Shown piece after piece: positions 7,781 through 16,386 of a stretch of 64,000 bases of DNA. The notes beneath the pieces were generated by a model. It saw only the letters and a list, made by a program, of their open reading frames with translations. It searched no databases and was not told where the DNA came from. Positions within the stretch are counted from its first letter, which is position 1; the number at the start of each line of letters is the position of its first letter. Made by a program: the position numbers and the translations under genes. The stretch is from Nonomuraea montanisoli (GTDB taxonomy: Bacteria; Actinomycetota; Actinomycetes; Streptosporangiales; Streptosporangiaceae): contig NZ_JABWGN010000003.1 of the NCBI RefSeq assembly GCF_013363975.1, positions 248,001-312,000 on the forward strand. Direction: 5' to 3'.

Positions 7781-8694
7781 CGCTCACCGCCCCCGCCCCC
7801 ACCCGCGCGTCCGGGCGGCCCGGCACGCCGCCCCGCCGCCCGGTGCGCCCGCTGCGGGTGCTGCTGCACGCCTTCCTCGGGCTGGTCGCGCTGGGCTGGC
7901 TGCTGCCGCTGGCGCTCGCGGTGTACGCCTCGCTGCGCCCGTACGACGAGACGGCCCGCCTGGGCTACCTCTCGCTGCCCGAGCACCTGACGCTCGACTA
8001 CTACGGCCGGGCGTGGAGCCAGGCGGAGCTGCCCCGCTACTACCTCAACACGCTGATCATCGTGGTCCCGGCGCTGGTGGTCACGCTGTTCATGGCGTCG
8101 TTCACGGCGTTCGCCATCGCGCGGCTGCGCGTCCCGGGCCGCAGGACGCTGCTCATCGTCTTCACCGCGGGCAACCTGCTGCCGCCGCAGGTGCTCATCA
8201 CCCCGCTCTACACCGTGTACGCGATGGTCCCGCTGCCGGCGTGGCTGTCGGACTCGCAGTCCCTGTACGACTCCTACCTCGGGCTGATCCTGGTCCACGT
8301 GGCGTTCCAGTTCGGGTTCTGCGTGTTCGTGATGGCCAACTTCATGCGCACGATCCCGGAGGAGATCAACGAGGCGGCGCTGGTGGACGGGGCGAGCGTG
8401 TGGAAACGGTACTGGCGGCTGACGCTGCCGCTGTGCCGGCCGGTGCTCGCGGCGCTGTCCACGCTGCAGTTCACCTGGATGTACAACGACTTCCTGTGGG
8501 CGCTGGTGCTCATGTCGTCAGGCGACAAGCTGCCGGTCACCTCGGCGCTGAACAACCTGCGCGGCCAGTTCTTCACCGACTACAACCTGCTGGCCGCCGG
8601 GTCGGTGCTGGTGGCGCTGCCGACGCTGATCGTGTTCCAGTTGCTGCACAAGCAGTTCGTGGCCGGGCTGACGCTCGGGGCGACGAAGGGATGA
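7777..8694 (+). CDS. ABC sugar transporter permease (MalG type)
   Basis: A 305-residue membrane protein with about six helices and EAA loop EAALVDGASVWKRYWRLTLP. It pairs with the MalF-type subunit. No ATP-binding gene follows; in actinobacteria such importers are generally energised by a shared ATPase of the MsiK type encoded elsewhere, which is the likely arrangement here. The N-terminus is proline-rich. Confidence 0.93.
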   Translation: MTLTAPAPTRASGRPGTPPRRPVRPLRVLLHAFLGLVALGWLLPLALAVYASLRPYDETARLGYLSLPEHLTLDYYGRAWSQAELPRYYLNTLIIVVPALVVTLFMASFTAFAIARLRVPGRRTLLIVFTAGNLLPPQVLITPLYTVYAMVPLPAWLSDSQSLYDSYLGLILVHVAFQFGFCVFVMANFMRTIPEEINEAALVDGASVWKRYWRLTLPLCRPVLAALSTLQFTWMYNDFLWALVLMSSGDKLPVTSALNNLRGQFFTDYNLLAAGSVLVALPTLIVFQLLHKQFVAGLTLGATKG

Positions 8695-8705
8695 CCTCAC
8701 CGGAA

Positions 8706-8741
8706 GGATGACTCTCACAGGAGGGATGACTCTCACAGGAG
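8706..8741. repeat. Tandem 18-bp duplication covering a stop codon
   Basis: Two identical 18-bp units (8706-8723, 8724-8741). The second contains the TGA stop of the glycosyltransferase gene (8733-8735, minus strand), so the gene 3' end and its stop are copied once downstream. Confidence 0.85.
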
Positions 8742-9833
8742 GGTGTGGAAGCGGGTGGCGACCAGGTCCCAGGACCACTCGCGGCCGATCCACTCGCGGC
8801 CGGCGGCGCCCAGCTTGCGGGCCCGCTCGGGGTCGCCGAGCAGTTCGGCGAGGGCGGCGGCGACCTCGCCGGTGTCCTCGCCGTCCACGAGCAGGCCGGT
8901 CTCGCCGTGGCGGACGGCGTCGGGCGCCCCGCCGGAGGCGCCCGCCACCACGGGCAGGCCGGTCGCCGACGCCTCCAGGAACACGATGCCGAGCCCCTCC
9001 ACGTCGATCCCGCGCCAGCGCGTACGGCAGGGCATGGCGAAGACGTCGCCCGCCGCGTAGTAGCCGGGCAGCTCCGAGGCCGGGACGGTGCCGGTGAAGC
9101 GGACCGACTCGTGCCGGCCGGCCAGCCGTTCCAGCCGCCGCCGGTACGGGCCGCCGCCCACCAGCAGCAGCACGGCGTCCGGGACGGCCGCGAGCACCTC
9201 CGGCCAGGCCGCGATCAGCCGGTCCTGGCCCTTGCGCGGCACGAGCCGGGACACGCACACGACCACGGGCCGGCCGGCCAGCCCGAGCGCCTCCTTGGCC
9301 CGGCCGGGCTCGGCCTCGGGGCGGAAGCGCCCGGTGTCGACGCCGGGCGCGAGCTGGACGAGCTTGTCCGGCGGGATGGCGGCGGCCAGCCGGGCGCGCG
9401 TGTACTCCCCCAGGTACGTGACCACGTCGGCGTGCCCGCCGATGCGGCGCAGCACGGAGCGGAACCCGGGCCCGGCCGCCCAGGACGCCTCGTGGCCATG
9501 CGTGAGCATCACCACCCGCCGCGCCCCCGCGGCGCGCAGCCGCGGGGCGAGCAGCCCGAGCGGGGCCGCGGCGCCGAACACCACGGTCCGGGCGCCGTGC
9601 TCGGCGACCAGCCGGGCCGCCGTGCGCGCGACGTCGGGCGTGGGCAGCATGAGCGAGGTCGGATGGCGCACGACGGGGTACGGCTGGCTGCGGTCGAACT
9701 CGGCGCAGCCCGGCCAGGCGGGCGCGTAGACCGCCACGCCGGGGGTGCGCGCGGCCAGGCCGTGGACGAAGGACTGGATGCCGCCCGGCCGCGGCGGGAA
9801 GTCGTTGGTGACGATGACGACGCGGCCGGTCAC
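8733..9833 (-). CDS. pimB: GT4 glycosyltransferase, PimB-like mannosyltransferase
   Basis: The 366-residue protein has the GT-B fold: N-terminal VTNDFPPRPGGIQSFV, then VVCVSRLVPRKGQDRLI and a C-terminal EGLGIVFLEASATGLPVV with the EX7E nucleotide-sugar signature. The opening motif is that of mycobacterial PimB', which adds the second mannose to phosphatidylinositol mannosides from GDP-mannose on the inner membrane face. Start is GTG, overlapping the M48 gene stop, so the two are coupled. Related GT4 enzymes with other acceptors remain possible. Confidence 0.75.
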   Translation of the reverse strand: MTGRVVIVTNDFPPRPGGIQSFVHGLAARTPGVAVYAPAWPGCAEFDRSQPYPVVRHPTSLMLPTPDVARTAARLVAEHGARTVVFGAAAPLGLLAPRLRAAGARRVVMLTHGHEASWAAGPGFRSVLRRIGGHADVVTYLGEYTRARLAAAIPPDKLVQLAPGVDTGRFRPEAEPGRAKEALGLAGRPVVVCVSRLVPRKGQDRLIAAWPEVLAAVPDAVLLLVGGGPYRRRLERLAGRHESVRFTGTVPASELPGYYAAGDVFAMPCRTRWRGIDVEGLGIVFLEASATGLPVVAGASGGAPDAVRHGETGLLVDGEDTGEVAAALAELLGDPERARKLGAAGREWIGREWSWDLVATRFHTLL

Positions 9834-11380
9834 GGCGCCGGGACGCCATTCAGCCGGGCCCAGGCCCGCGCCAGGGCGATCCGCTCGGGCGTCGACGGAT
9901 GGGACGCATAGAGCGCATATTCCACGGCATCAGGCGACAAGTCGGCAATATTGGTGATCGCCAGGCGTTTCTGCATGGCCACGAAGGTGGCCGGGTCTCT
10001 CGTCAGGTCGAGGGCGTGGACGTCGGCCCGGGCCTCGACGTGGCGGCTGACGAGGTTCAGCGCGGGGCCGGACAGCACGGTGGCCAGGGACATCAGTCCG
10101 ACCAGCACGCCCACCGCCCTCGGGTCGGCCGCCGAGGCGACTCCGGCGCGCCGCCGTACGAGCTGGAAGGCCAGGTACAGCAGCGCCGTGCCGGCGGCGG
10201 CGCCCAGCGCGCCGACGAGGGTGCCGTCGAGCACGTCGCCGTTCCTGGCGTGGCCGAGCTCGTGCGCGACCACCAGCTCCACCTGCGGGGCCGGCGCGCG
10301 CAGCAGCGTGTCGTAGACGACGATCCGGCGGGTGGCGCCGAAGCCGGAGACGTACGCGTTGAGCGCCGTGGTGCGGCGGGAGGCGTCGGCGACGAGCACG
10401 TCCTCGACCGGCACGCCGTCCCGCGCGGCCATCTGCAGCAGGCCCGTGCGCAGCGGGCCCTGCGGCATGGGGCGGAAGTCGTTGTACAGCGGCTCGACCA
10501 CCACGGGATAGACGAACGACAGCGCCACGGTCAGCGCGAACGCCCCCGCGGCGGCGGGGATCCACCACCGCCGCACCTTCCGGGCCAGGCCGACCACGGC
10601 GATCATCGCGACCGCCAGCACGGCGGCGTTGACCCCGATGCCCTTGACGCGGTCGGCCGACCAGGCGGCCCAGTCCTGCGTGGACAGCCCGTACGCGCGC
10701 AGCACGGTCTCGGCCCACATGCCGAGCGGCCAGCGCACCGCCTCGACCAGTGCGGTGAGGAGCAGCACGCCGAGGACGACCCGCACCCACCACGGGCCGC
10801 GCAGGCGGCCGAGCAGCCGGGCGCCGACCGGGGTGAGGACGAGCAGGCCGGCGAACAGCAGGCTGAGGCCCAGCGACAGGTAGGCGGGGGCGGTGGTGGC
10901 GGCGTCGAACGCGGCGGCGCGGGCGATCTCGGCGGGGGTGAAGTCGCGGGCGGGGTCGGGGGCGACGTACGGCGCGGAGGGCGGCAGCGCCCGCCAGGGC
11001 GTCGTGACGACCACGACGGCCAGGGTGGCGAGGCCGAGCACGGCGCACACCACCCCGGCCTGCCGCCACCCGGCCCCGGCCTCAGCCCCGGCCCCGGCCC
11101 CGGCCCCGGCCTGATCGTCTCGCGCGCCCGTCCCGGACGCGCCAGGGCCCGGCTCCCCGGATTCGGAGGCGCCGGGCACGTCCGGCCTCGACTCCCCGGC
11201 CGCGGAGGCGCCGGGCACCCCGGAGCCCGGCTGCCCAGATTCGGAGGCGCTGGGCACGTCGGAGCCCGGCTCCCCGGGGTCGGAGGACCCGGGCACGTCG
11301 GACCCCGCTTCCTGCGGCGTGTCCGGCCCGGACGCGTCCGTCGTGGGGAAGGTGTCCCCCACCTGCCCGTCCTTCGTCAC
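9830..11380 (-). CDS. Ste24-like M48 membrane metalloprotease with low-complexity N-terminus
   Basis: A 516-residue protein. Residues 1-95 are an acidic Ser/Pro/Gly region made of loose repeats of PGASESGEPG type. Several membrane helices follow (from about residue 105), then the zinc site HELGH near residue 371 with the third ligand in SRHVEARAD. The YNDF segment and two-part topology match Ste24/CAAX protease 1, an intramembrane zinc endopeptidase. Its substrate in actinobacteria is unknown. GTG start follows GGGGG at 4 bases. The low-complexity extension is not part of the family core. Confidence 0.85.
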   Translation of the reverse strand: MTKDGQVGDTFPTTDASGPDTPQEAGSDVPGSSDPGEPGSDVPSASESGQPGSGVPGASAAGESRPDVPGASESGEPGPGASGTGARDDQAGAGAGAGAEAGAGWRQAGVVCAVLGLATLAVVVVTTPWRALPPSAPYVAPDPARDFTPAEIARAAAFDAATTAPAYLSLGLSLLFAGLLVLTPVGARLLGRLRGPWWVRVVLGVLLLTALVEAVRWPLGMWAETVLRAYGLSTQDWAAWSADRVKGIGVNAAVLAVAMIAVVGLARKVRRWWIPAAAGAFALTVALSFVYPVVVEPLYNDFRPMPQGPLRTGLLQMAARDGVPVEDVLVADASRRTTALNAYVSGFGATRRIVVYDTLLRAPAPQVELVVAHELGHARNGDVLDGTLVGALGAAAGTALLYLAFQLVRRRAGVASAADPRAVGVLVGLMSLATVLSGPALNLVSRHVEARADVHALDLTRDPATFVAMQKRLAITNIADLSPDAVEYALYASHPSTPERIALARAWARLNGVPAP

Positions 11381-11388
11381 GTTTCCCC

Positions 11389-12342
11389 CTACGCCAGCTT
11401 CTCACGCACGTACGCGCGCCAGCCCGCCGTCAGCCTCGCGATGGGCAGCCCGGCGGCGGCGAGCGCCCGGGCGGCGCCCCGCGTCCTGGCATCACGGTAG
11501 AGCCTTACCAGCGTCTCCTCTCCGCGCCACTCGGCGACGAACCGGCACGCGAGCCACGCCTCCTGGTAGACCGCCGCCAGCCTGGACGAACCGGGCGCGA
11601 AGTCGGCGGCCCCGGGCAGCCTGCCCGGCGTCCTCCCGGCCCGCACCTCGGCGGCCAGCTCGGCGGCAGCCACCGGCACGGCCAAGCCGGCGTCGCGGTA
11701 GGCCACGTAGTCGGCGAACCCCTCGTACAGCCAGGGTGGCAGTCCGCCGGTGCCGGCGGCGACGTGGGTGAGCTCGTGGGCGAGCACGACGTCCCGGCCG
11801 ACGTCGGTGAGGCGGCCGAACGCCTCGGGAACGACGATGACCCGCCCGCCGTCGGCCAGGGCGGCCAGCCCTTCGACGTCTGTGACGCCGGCCAGCCGCG
11901 CGGCCTCGGCGGAGGTGGCCGGCACGAGCACGAGCGGCCTCACGGGGGTCCGCAGGACGGCGGAGACGCGCGCGGCGGCGGCGTCGGCGCGGTGAGCCAG
12001 GTCCCGCAGGAGCGCCGGGTCGGCCCGGTGTCCGCGCACGTGTCCCAGCACGAGGGACCGCGCGCCGGGGACGGCCCGGGTCTCCCCCGGCCACGGCTCG
12101 GCCGCCATTCCGGTGCCGGAGGGGCCTGCCGTCGTGACCCTCGCGTCCTGGAGGGCGCCGGTGCGGTCAGGAGCGTCCTGGAGGGCGCCGGTGCGGTCAG
12201 GAGCCTCGTGAAGGGCGGCGCCGGTGCGGTCAGGAGCGTTTTGGAGGGCGGCGCCGGTGCGGTCGGGAGAGGACGCGGCGGCGAGCGCGAGCAGGGGCGC
12301 CACCCCCGCCAGCACGGCACGACGACTCACCCGGGCGGACAC
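11389..12342 (-). CDS. Secreted peptidase MA-like metalloprotein
   Basis: A 317-residue protein with a Tat-like signal (SRRAVLAGVAPLLALAAAS). A gluzincin-type site HELTHVAAG is followed after the usual gap by WLYEGFADYVAY, giving the two His and the Glu zinc ligands, as in the peptidase MA group. Between signal and domain lie four 10-11 residue repeats of PDRTGALQDA. The GTG at 12342 was chosen because it starts directly at the signal peptide. It is 8 bases upstream of the Ste24-like gene and probably in its operon. Substrate unknown. Confidence 0.75.
   Translation of the reverse strand: MSARVSRRAVLAGVAPLLALAAASSPDRTGAALQNAPDRTGAALHEAPDRTGALQDAPDRTGALQDARVTTAGPSGTGMAAEPWPGETRAVPGARSLVLGHVRGHRADPALLRDLAHRADAAAARVSAVLRTPVRPLVLVPATSAEAARLAGVTDVEGLAALADGGRVIVVPEAFGRLTDVGRDVVLAHELTHVAAGTGGLPPWLYEGFADYVAYRDAGLAVPVAAAELAAEVRAGRTPGRLPGAADFAPGSSRLAAVYQEAWLACRFVAEWRGEETLVRLYRDARTRGAARALAAAGLPIARLTAGWRAYVREKLA
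12143..12268. repeat. Four in-frame 30/33-bp repeats in the peptidase MA-like gene
   Basis: Units 12143-12172 and 12173-12202 are identical; 12203-12235 and 12236-12268 are 33-bp variants. They encode the PDRTGA(A)LQ(D/N)A repeats between signal peptide and catalytic domain. Confidence 0.85.
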
Positions 12343-12464
12343 GCTGTCCGATCGTACCCGGCCGTCCGGCCGCCGCCCGGCGGTTCCGCCATACGACGGA
12401 CCGGTCGGCCCCGAGCCCCGTGAACGTACGACGCCCCGCGAACGCACGATGACCCCGCGAACGC

Positions 12465-12502
12465 ACGAAGACCCCGTCCCCAACCCGGGACGGGGTCTTC
12501 GT
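12465..12502 (-). terminator. Terminator of the NlpC/P60 gene
   Basis: A perfect 16-bp stem (12465-12480 with 12487-12502, six-base loop) begins 6 bases after the stop codon of the NlpC/P60 gene. Confidence 0.85.
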
Positions 12503-12508
12503 GAGTGC

Positions 12509-13099
12509 TCACAGGCCAGGACGTACCGCACCCACGAACGACGACTTGCGCCATCCGCTGAGCTTCTCGATGCGTACCGTCAGACCTGTCCGCGGCGAGT
12601 GGACCATCTTGCCGTGGCCGACGTACATGCCCACGTGGCCGAGTCCCCGGAAGAACATCAGGTCGCCCGGCCGCAGGTGCTTCCAGGAGATCTTCTTCTT
12701 GATGCGTGCGTACTGGCTGTTCGTCACGCGGGGGATGCGCACGCCGGCCTTCTTCCAGGCGTACTGGACGAGACCGGAGCAGTCGAACGCGCCAGGGCCG
12801 GTGCCGCCGTAGCGGTACGGGTCACCGATCTGGGCCTTCGCCACGGCGACGGCCGTGTGGGCCTTCGCCTGCTGCCGGACGGCTTTCGACGCCTTCGCCG
12901 TCTTACGGATGGCCTGCTTCACGGACGCGGCGGCCGTGCCCGCCGAAACCGTGGAAACGCCGGCCGTGCTGCTCGTCGTCCCTTGCGCCTGGGCCGCCGG
13001 GGCATGGAGAACCAGGCCTCCGGCCGTCACGGTCATGGAGAGAGCGACACCGCTCAGAGCGATTCGGGACAGACGGGGGTTGTGCGAAGAGGTAGACAG
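12509..13099 (-). CDS. NlpC/P60 peptidoglycan hydrolase with apparent CTG start
   Basis: The C-terminal NlpC/P60 domain carries the Cys in AFDCSGLVQYAW, the His in LGHVGMYVGHG and the third polar residue in MVHSP; it cleaves peptide stems of peptidoglycan outside the cell. The first ATG in frame (13036) has no ribosome site and gives a leader without basic residues. A CTG at 13099 lies 5 bases after a perfect AAGGAG (13105-13110) and extends the product to 196 residues with a proper signal peptide: basic N-region (NPRLSRIA), hydrophobic core and AQA cleavage site. A c-di-AMP riboswitch precedes it. Confidence 0.85.
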   Translation of the reverse strand: MSTSSHNPRLSRIALSGVALSMTVTAGGLVLHAPAAQAQGTTSSTAGVSTVSAGTAAASVKQAIRKTAKASKAVRQQAKAHTAVAVAKAQIGDPYRYGGTGPGAFDCSGLVQYAWKKAGVRIPRVTNSQYARIKKKISWKHLRPGDLMFFRGLGHVGMYVGHGKMVHSPRTGLTVRIEKLSGWRKSSFVGAVRPGL

Positions 13100-13114
13100 G
13101 ATTTCTCCTTGGAT

Positions 13115-13290
13115 CTTCCACGAACGCCTACCGGGTTAGCTGACGGATTCGGGCCTGGAAGTCGCCCTACGGCGCGCTCGCGCGCCGATTCACCCCTGAT
13201 CCCGGGCTCGGGATCGCTGGGTCCCCGGCTCCGTGCCTCCTGGCTGCACGGACTCGGCAGGTCACCGCCGACACACGTACGGATATCTAC
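13115..13290 (-). ncRNA. Cyclic di-AMP riboswitch (ydaO-yuaA class)
   Basis: Read on the minus strand, the leader contains the conserved blocks of this class in order: CCGGGGACCCA, GGGGTGAAT, TAGGG, then GAATCCGTCAGCTAACC and GTAGGCGT, with variable hairpins between. Its 3' end is about 10 bases before the ribosome site of the NlpC/P60 gene. In actinobacteria this class senses c-di-AMP and controls cell-wall hydrolase and resuscitation-factor genes. The 5' limit is approximate. Confidence 0.9.
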
Positions 13291-13695
13291 GGCGGCGACC
13301 GCTGGATCTCTATCTCGTCCACATCGGGAGGACCGATGCTGGCTCGCGACGCCATGGCTTGTTCGCCGCGACGCCAGAAGTTACGCCGACAAGTCATGAA
13401 ACGGCAAAGCCATCGTCAAGCTGTAAAGATCCACATAAGGTGTTAGTAAGACGATGAATCCCAGCTTGTCGCCATGATTCGTTACGCAAATGTGACTCTG
13501 CTCACACTTGACGAATCACTGGCCAGTCAGGACTCTTTCGTCGCATTTGTCAGGTTTGCCCCGGTCGTCCTGCCAGGCCACGTGACCATGAACGGCACCG
13601 GATCCGTTCAGTTCTTTACAGTCGTTCCGGCACGGAATAACGGCAGGATTGCTAGACTGCCCCGCCGCGAGCTCGCGAACGGGGCGGGAGGGCCG
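13291..13695. other. Intergenic region without a gene; promoter of the riboswitch transcript expected here
   Basis: This stretch is less GC-rich than its surroundings. It must hold the promoter for the riboswitch-NlpC/P60 transcript. A TTGACG on the minus strand (13414-13419) is the only -35-like match I noticed and has no convincing -10. Short open frames here do not look coding. Confidence 0.5.
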
Positions 13696-13745
13696 CCGTG
13701 AGGCCGGTCTCAGGGACGGGCCGTGAGGCCGGTCTCAGGGACGGA
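13696..13745. repeat. Tandem 25-bp duplication covering a stop codon
   Basis: Units 13696-13720 and 13721-13745 differ at one base. The second contains the TGA stop (13735-13737, minus strand) of the following NlpC/P60 gene; the first is a downstream copy. Confidence 0.85.
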
Positions 13746-14709
13746 CGGCGCCGACGATGCTGCCGCCGTACGAGGAGAGCGTGACGACCTTGACCACGTC
13801 GCCCGTCTGCGGCGCGTGAACGATCTGGCCGTTGCCCGCGTAGATGCTGACGTGGCCGAGACCGTTGCTGAAGATGAGATCGCCGGGCTGGAGCGCGTCC
13901 AGCGAGACCTTGCGCGAGGCGCCCCACGCCCACTGCTGCCAGGTGGTGCGCGGCAGGGAGACGCCGGCCGCGCGCCAGGCGGCCTGCGTGAGGCCCGAGC
14001 AGTCCCAGCCCCCGGGGCCCGTGCCGCCGAACACGTACGGCTTGCCGACCTGCGCGTAGGCGAACCTCAGGACGGCCGCCGCGTTGCCCGAGGCCGCACC
14101 GGTGTACTTGATGCCGGTGCTGTTCGGGTCGCCTGCCCGGTAGGCGCCGAGCCGGTCGAGCAGCTTCTTCTGCTGGGCGATGAGCTTGAGGACCTCGGCG
14201 CGTTCCTTGCGCACCGCGTCGCGCTCGTCGTCGGCGGCGGCCAGGGCCGCCTCGGCCTTGTCGCGCTCGGTCTTGAGGCCGCGGTTCTCCCGGTCGAAGG
14301 CGGCCAGCTTCTCGGCGCGCTCCCGGGACACCTGGTCGGCCAGGGCGAGGCCGCCGAGGACGGTCGTGGGGTCGTCGGAGGTGATCACGCCCGGCACGGC
14401 CGCGGCGTCGCCGCCGAGCTTGTAGCTGTTGACCGCCGCGGAGATGACCTGCTGGCGCAGGTCGGCCACGGTGGCGAGCTTGCGCTTGTAGCTGGCGTTG
14501 AGCCCGTCGTAGACGCCCTGGGCCTTCTTGTGCTTCTCGGTCGCCGTGTTGTAGCGGTCGACGACCTTGTCGGCCTTGTCGTTGAGCTTGGCGAGCTTGG
14601 CCTTCGCCTGCTTGATCGTCGGCTTTGGCGCGGCCTGGGCTCCACCTGTCGGCACGACCATCAATCCGACCGCGAGACCCGCGACCACCGGCAACCGGCC
14701 CAACCTCAC
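13735..14709 (-). CDS. RipA-like NlpC/P60 endopeptidase with coiled-coil N-domain
   Basis: The 324-residue secreted protein has a signal peptide ending GGAQA, a long coiled coil (about residues 30-190, rich in KAKLAKLNDKAD and ERDKAEAALAAADDERD type heptads) and a C-terminal NlpC/P60 domain with WDCSGLTQAAW, GHVSIYAG and VHAP. The domain order is that of RipA/CwlO-type division hydrolases, whose coiled coil is normally held inactive by FtsEX. GTG 14709 has GGGAGG 7 bases upstream. A 6-bp inverted repeat (14720-14725 with 14733-14738) overlaps that ribosome region. No riboswitch is seen. Confidence 0.88.
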   Translation of the reverse strand: MRLGRLPVVAGLAVGLMVVPTGGAQAAPKPTIKQAKAKLAKLNDKADKVVDRYNTATEKHKKAQGVYDGLNASYKRKLATVADLRQQVISAAVNSYKLGGDAAAVPGVITSDDPTTVLGGLALADQVSRERAEKLAAFDRENRGLKTERDKAEAALAAADDERDAVRKERAEVLKLIAQQKKLLDRLGAYRAGDPNSTGIKYTGAASGNAAAVLRFAYAQVGKPYVFGGTGPGGWDCSGLTQAAWRAAGVSLPRTTWQQWAWGASRKVSLDALQPGDLIFSNGLGHVSIYAGNGQIVHAPQTGDVVKVVTLSSYGGSIVGAVRP

Positions 14710-14923
14710 AGCGACGCCTCCCAGGGAACACACCTGGGGCGAAATAGTACAGAAGTGGCGGCAGGGATCTCACCTAAACGCCAGATTCCTTTTACCGCTG
14801 CTTTACCGCCGGCGGCCCTGACCGCATCCGTTCACGTCGGCGCCCCTGACCGCACCTGTCCAACCCGGGCGGCGATGCCGCGCCGGGCCCAGCCCGAACG
14901 GAGCCACCGGCGCGGGTTCGGGC

Positions 14924-16246
14924 TCAGGCGCGGCCCAGCCTGCGCAGCAGCAGTCCTGATGGTACGGGCCGGGCGCCCATCCTGCGCACGGATTCGGCGA
15001 CCTCGCGGTCGGAGGACACCACGGCGATGGCCCGCCCCGGCGGCTCGGCCCGGACGAGCTGGCGGATGAGGTCGTCGGCGATCTCCCCCGGCGCGCTGAA
15101 CAGCACGCGCACCCCGCGCGGCGCCACCACCTGGACCGGCGCGTTCAGCTCGGCCCCGTCGAAGACCACGGTCACCTCGACGCGGGTCTGCGCGACGAGC
15201 CCGCCGAGCCCGGTCATGAGGCGGTTACGCTGGTCGGCCAGCGTGAGCGTGCCGTAGCCGGCCTTGGTCACGTTGTAGCCGTCGATGATCAGGTGCACCT
15301 GCGGCAACGCGAGGAGCTGGTCGAGGAGCTGCGGGTCGTCGTCGGCCAGCGCGCGGGCGGGCACGCCGCGCACGCTCGGACGTTCGCCGGTGACGGCCGC
15401 GACCGAGTCGGCGGGCCGGCTGATCATGGTGGGCAGGGCCAGCTCGCGGCGCAGCCCGGCGGAGGCGTCCTGGAGGGCGTCGAGCAGGACGCGGATGCGG
15501 GCGTCCTCGATGCTGCGGCCCTCGCGGGCGGCCCGGCGGGAGGCTTCGAGCTGTTTCTCGGCGTCGGCCAGCCGCTCGCGCAGCCGTCGCAGCTCGGCCT
15601 CGCCGGCGCTGCCCGCGGCCGAGGCCGCCGACCGGGCCTCCTCGGCCGCCTGCGCCATCTCCTCGGAGTGCCGCTGCGCCGCCCTGGCCCGCTCGCGCGC
15701 CTCGTGGAGGCGGCGGCGCAGGTCGGAGTTCTCCGTACGGGCGGCCTTGAGCTGCTCGCGCAGCCGTTCGGTCTCCTCCTTGGCGGCGTTCTTCTGGGCG
15801 GCGAGCTGCTCGCGCAGCCGCGTCACGACCTCTTCGCGCTCGGACCCCTCGGCGGCCACGGCGGAGCGTTCGAGGTCGGCGCGGGCCGCCTCGACCATGT
15901 CGGCCCAGCCGGGCGGGCGGGTGAGGTAGGCCGCGGCGGCCACGAGCACGGGGTCGGCGGCGGGCGGCACGTGCCCCTCGGTCAGCGAGGCGACCAGCTC
16001 GGGCCAGCCCGCCGTGACCGACTCGGCGACCAGCTCGCGGAACTCCTTGTCGTTCTCGAGCTGCGCGGCGATGGGGGCGCTGCCCAGGCGGGCGCGCTTG
16101 CGCGGGTCGAACTTGGCGATGCCCCGCAACGGGGGCGGAACGGACGCAGCGGGAAGCGAGCCGAGGACCTGGGCCGCCAGGTCGACGACGTTCAGCCGCA
16201 CCGGTTCGGGAAGCGGGCGAGACAGGCCTTCACCCGCTGAGCTCAT
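14924..16246 (-). CDS. NYN (PIN-like) domain protein with long coiled coil
   Basis: A 440-residue protein. The C-terminal about 170 residues are a YacP-type NYN domain: LIIDGYNVTKAG, VVFDGAE and VVSSDREVAESVRRMGA carry the acidic residues of a PIN-like ribonuclease site. Residues about 120-260 form a charged coiled coil, and the N-terminus is a conserved helical region. A role in RNA processing is inferred from the fold. ATG 16246 follows GAAGGGACAG; an ATG at 16267 is in frame but its ribosome site is too close. Confidence 0.85.
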   Translation of the reverse strand: MSSAGEGLSRPLPEPVRLNVVDLAAQVLGSLPAASVPPPLRGIAKFDPRKRARLGSAPIAAQLENDKEFRELVAESVTAGWPELVASLTEGHVPPAADPVLVAAAAYLTRPPGWADMVEAARADLERSAVAAEGSEREEVVTRLREQLAAQKNAAKEETERLREQLKAARTENSDLRRRLHEARERARAAQRHSEEMAQAAEEARSAASAAGSAGEAELRRLRERLADAEKQLEASRRAAREGRSIEDARIRVLLDALQDASAGLRRELALPTMISRPADSVAAVTGERPSVRGVPARALADDDPQLLDQLLALPQVHLIIDGYNVTKAGYGTLTLADQRNRLMTGLGGLVAQTRVEVTVVFDGAELNAPVQVVAPRGVRVLFSAPGEIADDLIRQLVRAEPPGRAIAVVSSDREVAESVRRMGARPVPSGLLLRRLGRA

Positions 16247-16386
16247 CCCACTGTCCCTTCGTGACATGCCCTTTCAGACAAGGGTACGGCTGCCCCGTAC
16301 CTGACCGTAACGCTCGCCCCACGTGGACAAGCGCTTGCTAGGGGTATACCACTGGTGCGGGACCCGAACAGCCGGAGGAGACCGCC

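Noticed and set aside
13474..13701. Possible 75-residue protein in the gap near the riboswitch
   Set aside because: No ribosome site, atypical codon use and it runs into the 25-bp duplication; the region is better explained as promoter DNA.
16328..16337. Palindrome CAAGCGCTTG before the phosphotransferase gene
   Set aside because: It resembles the core of LacI-family operators, but ten bases are too short to claim and no LacI gene is near.
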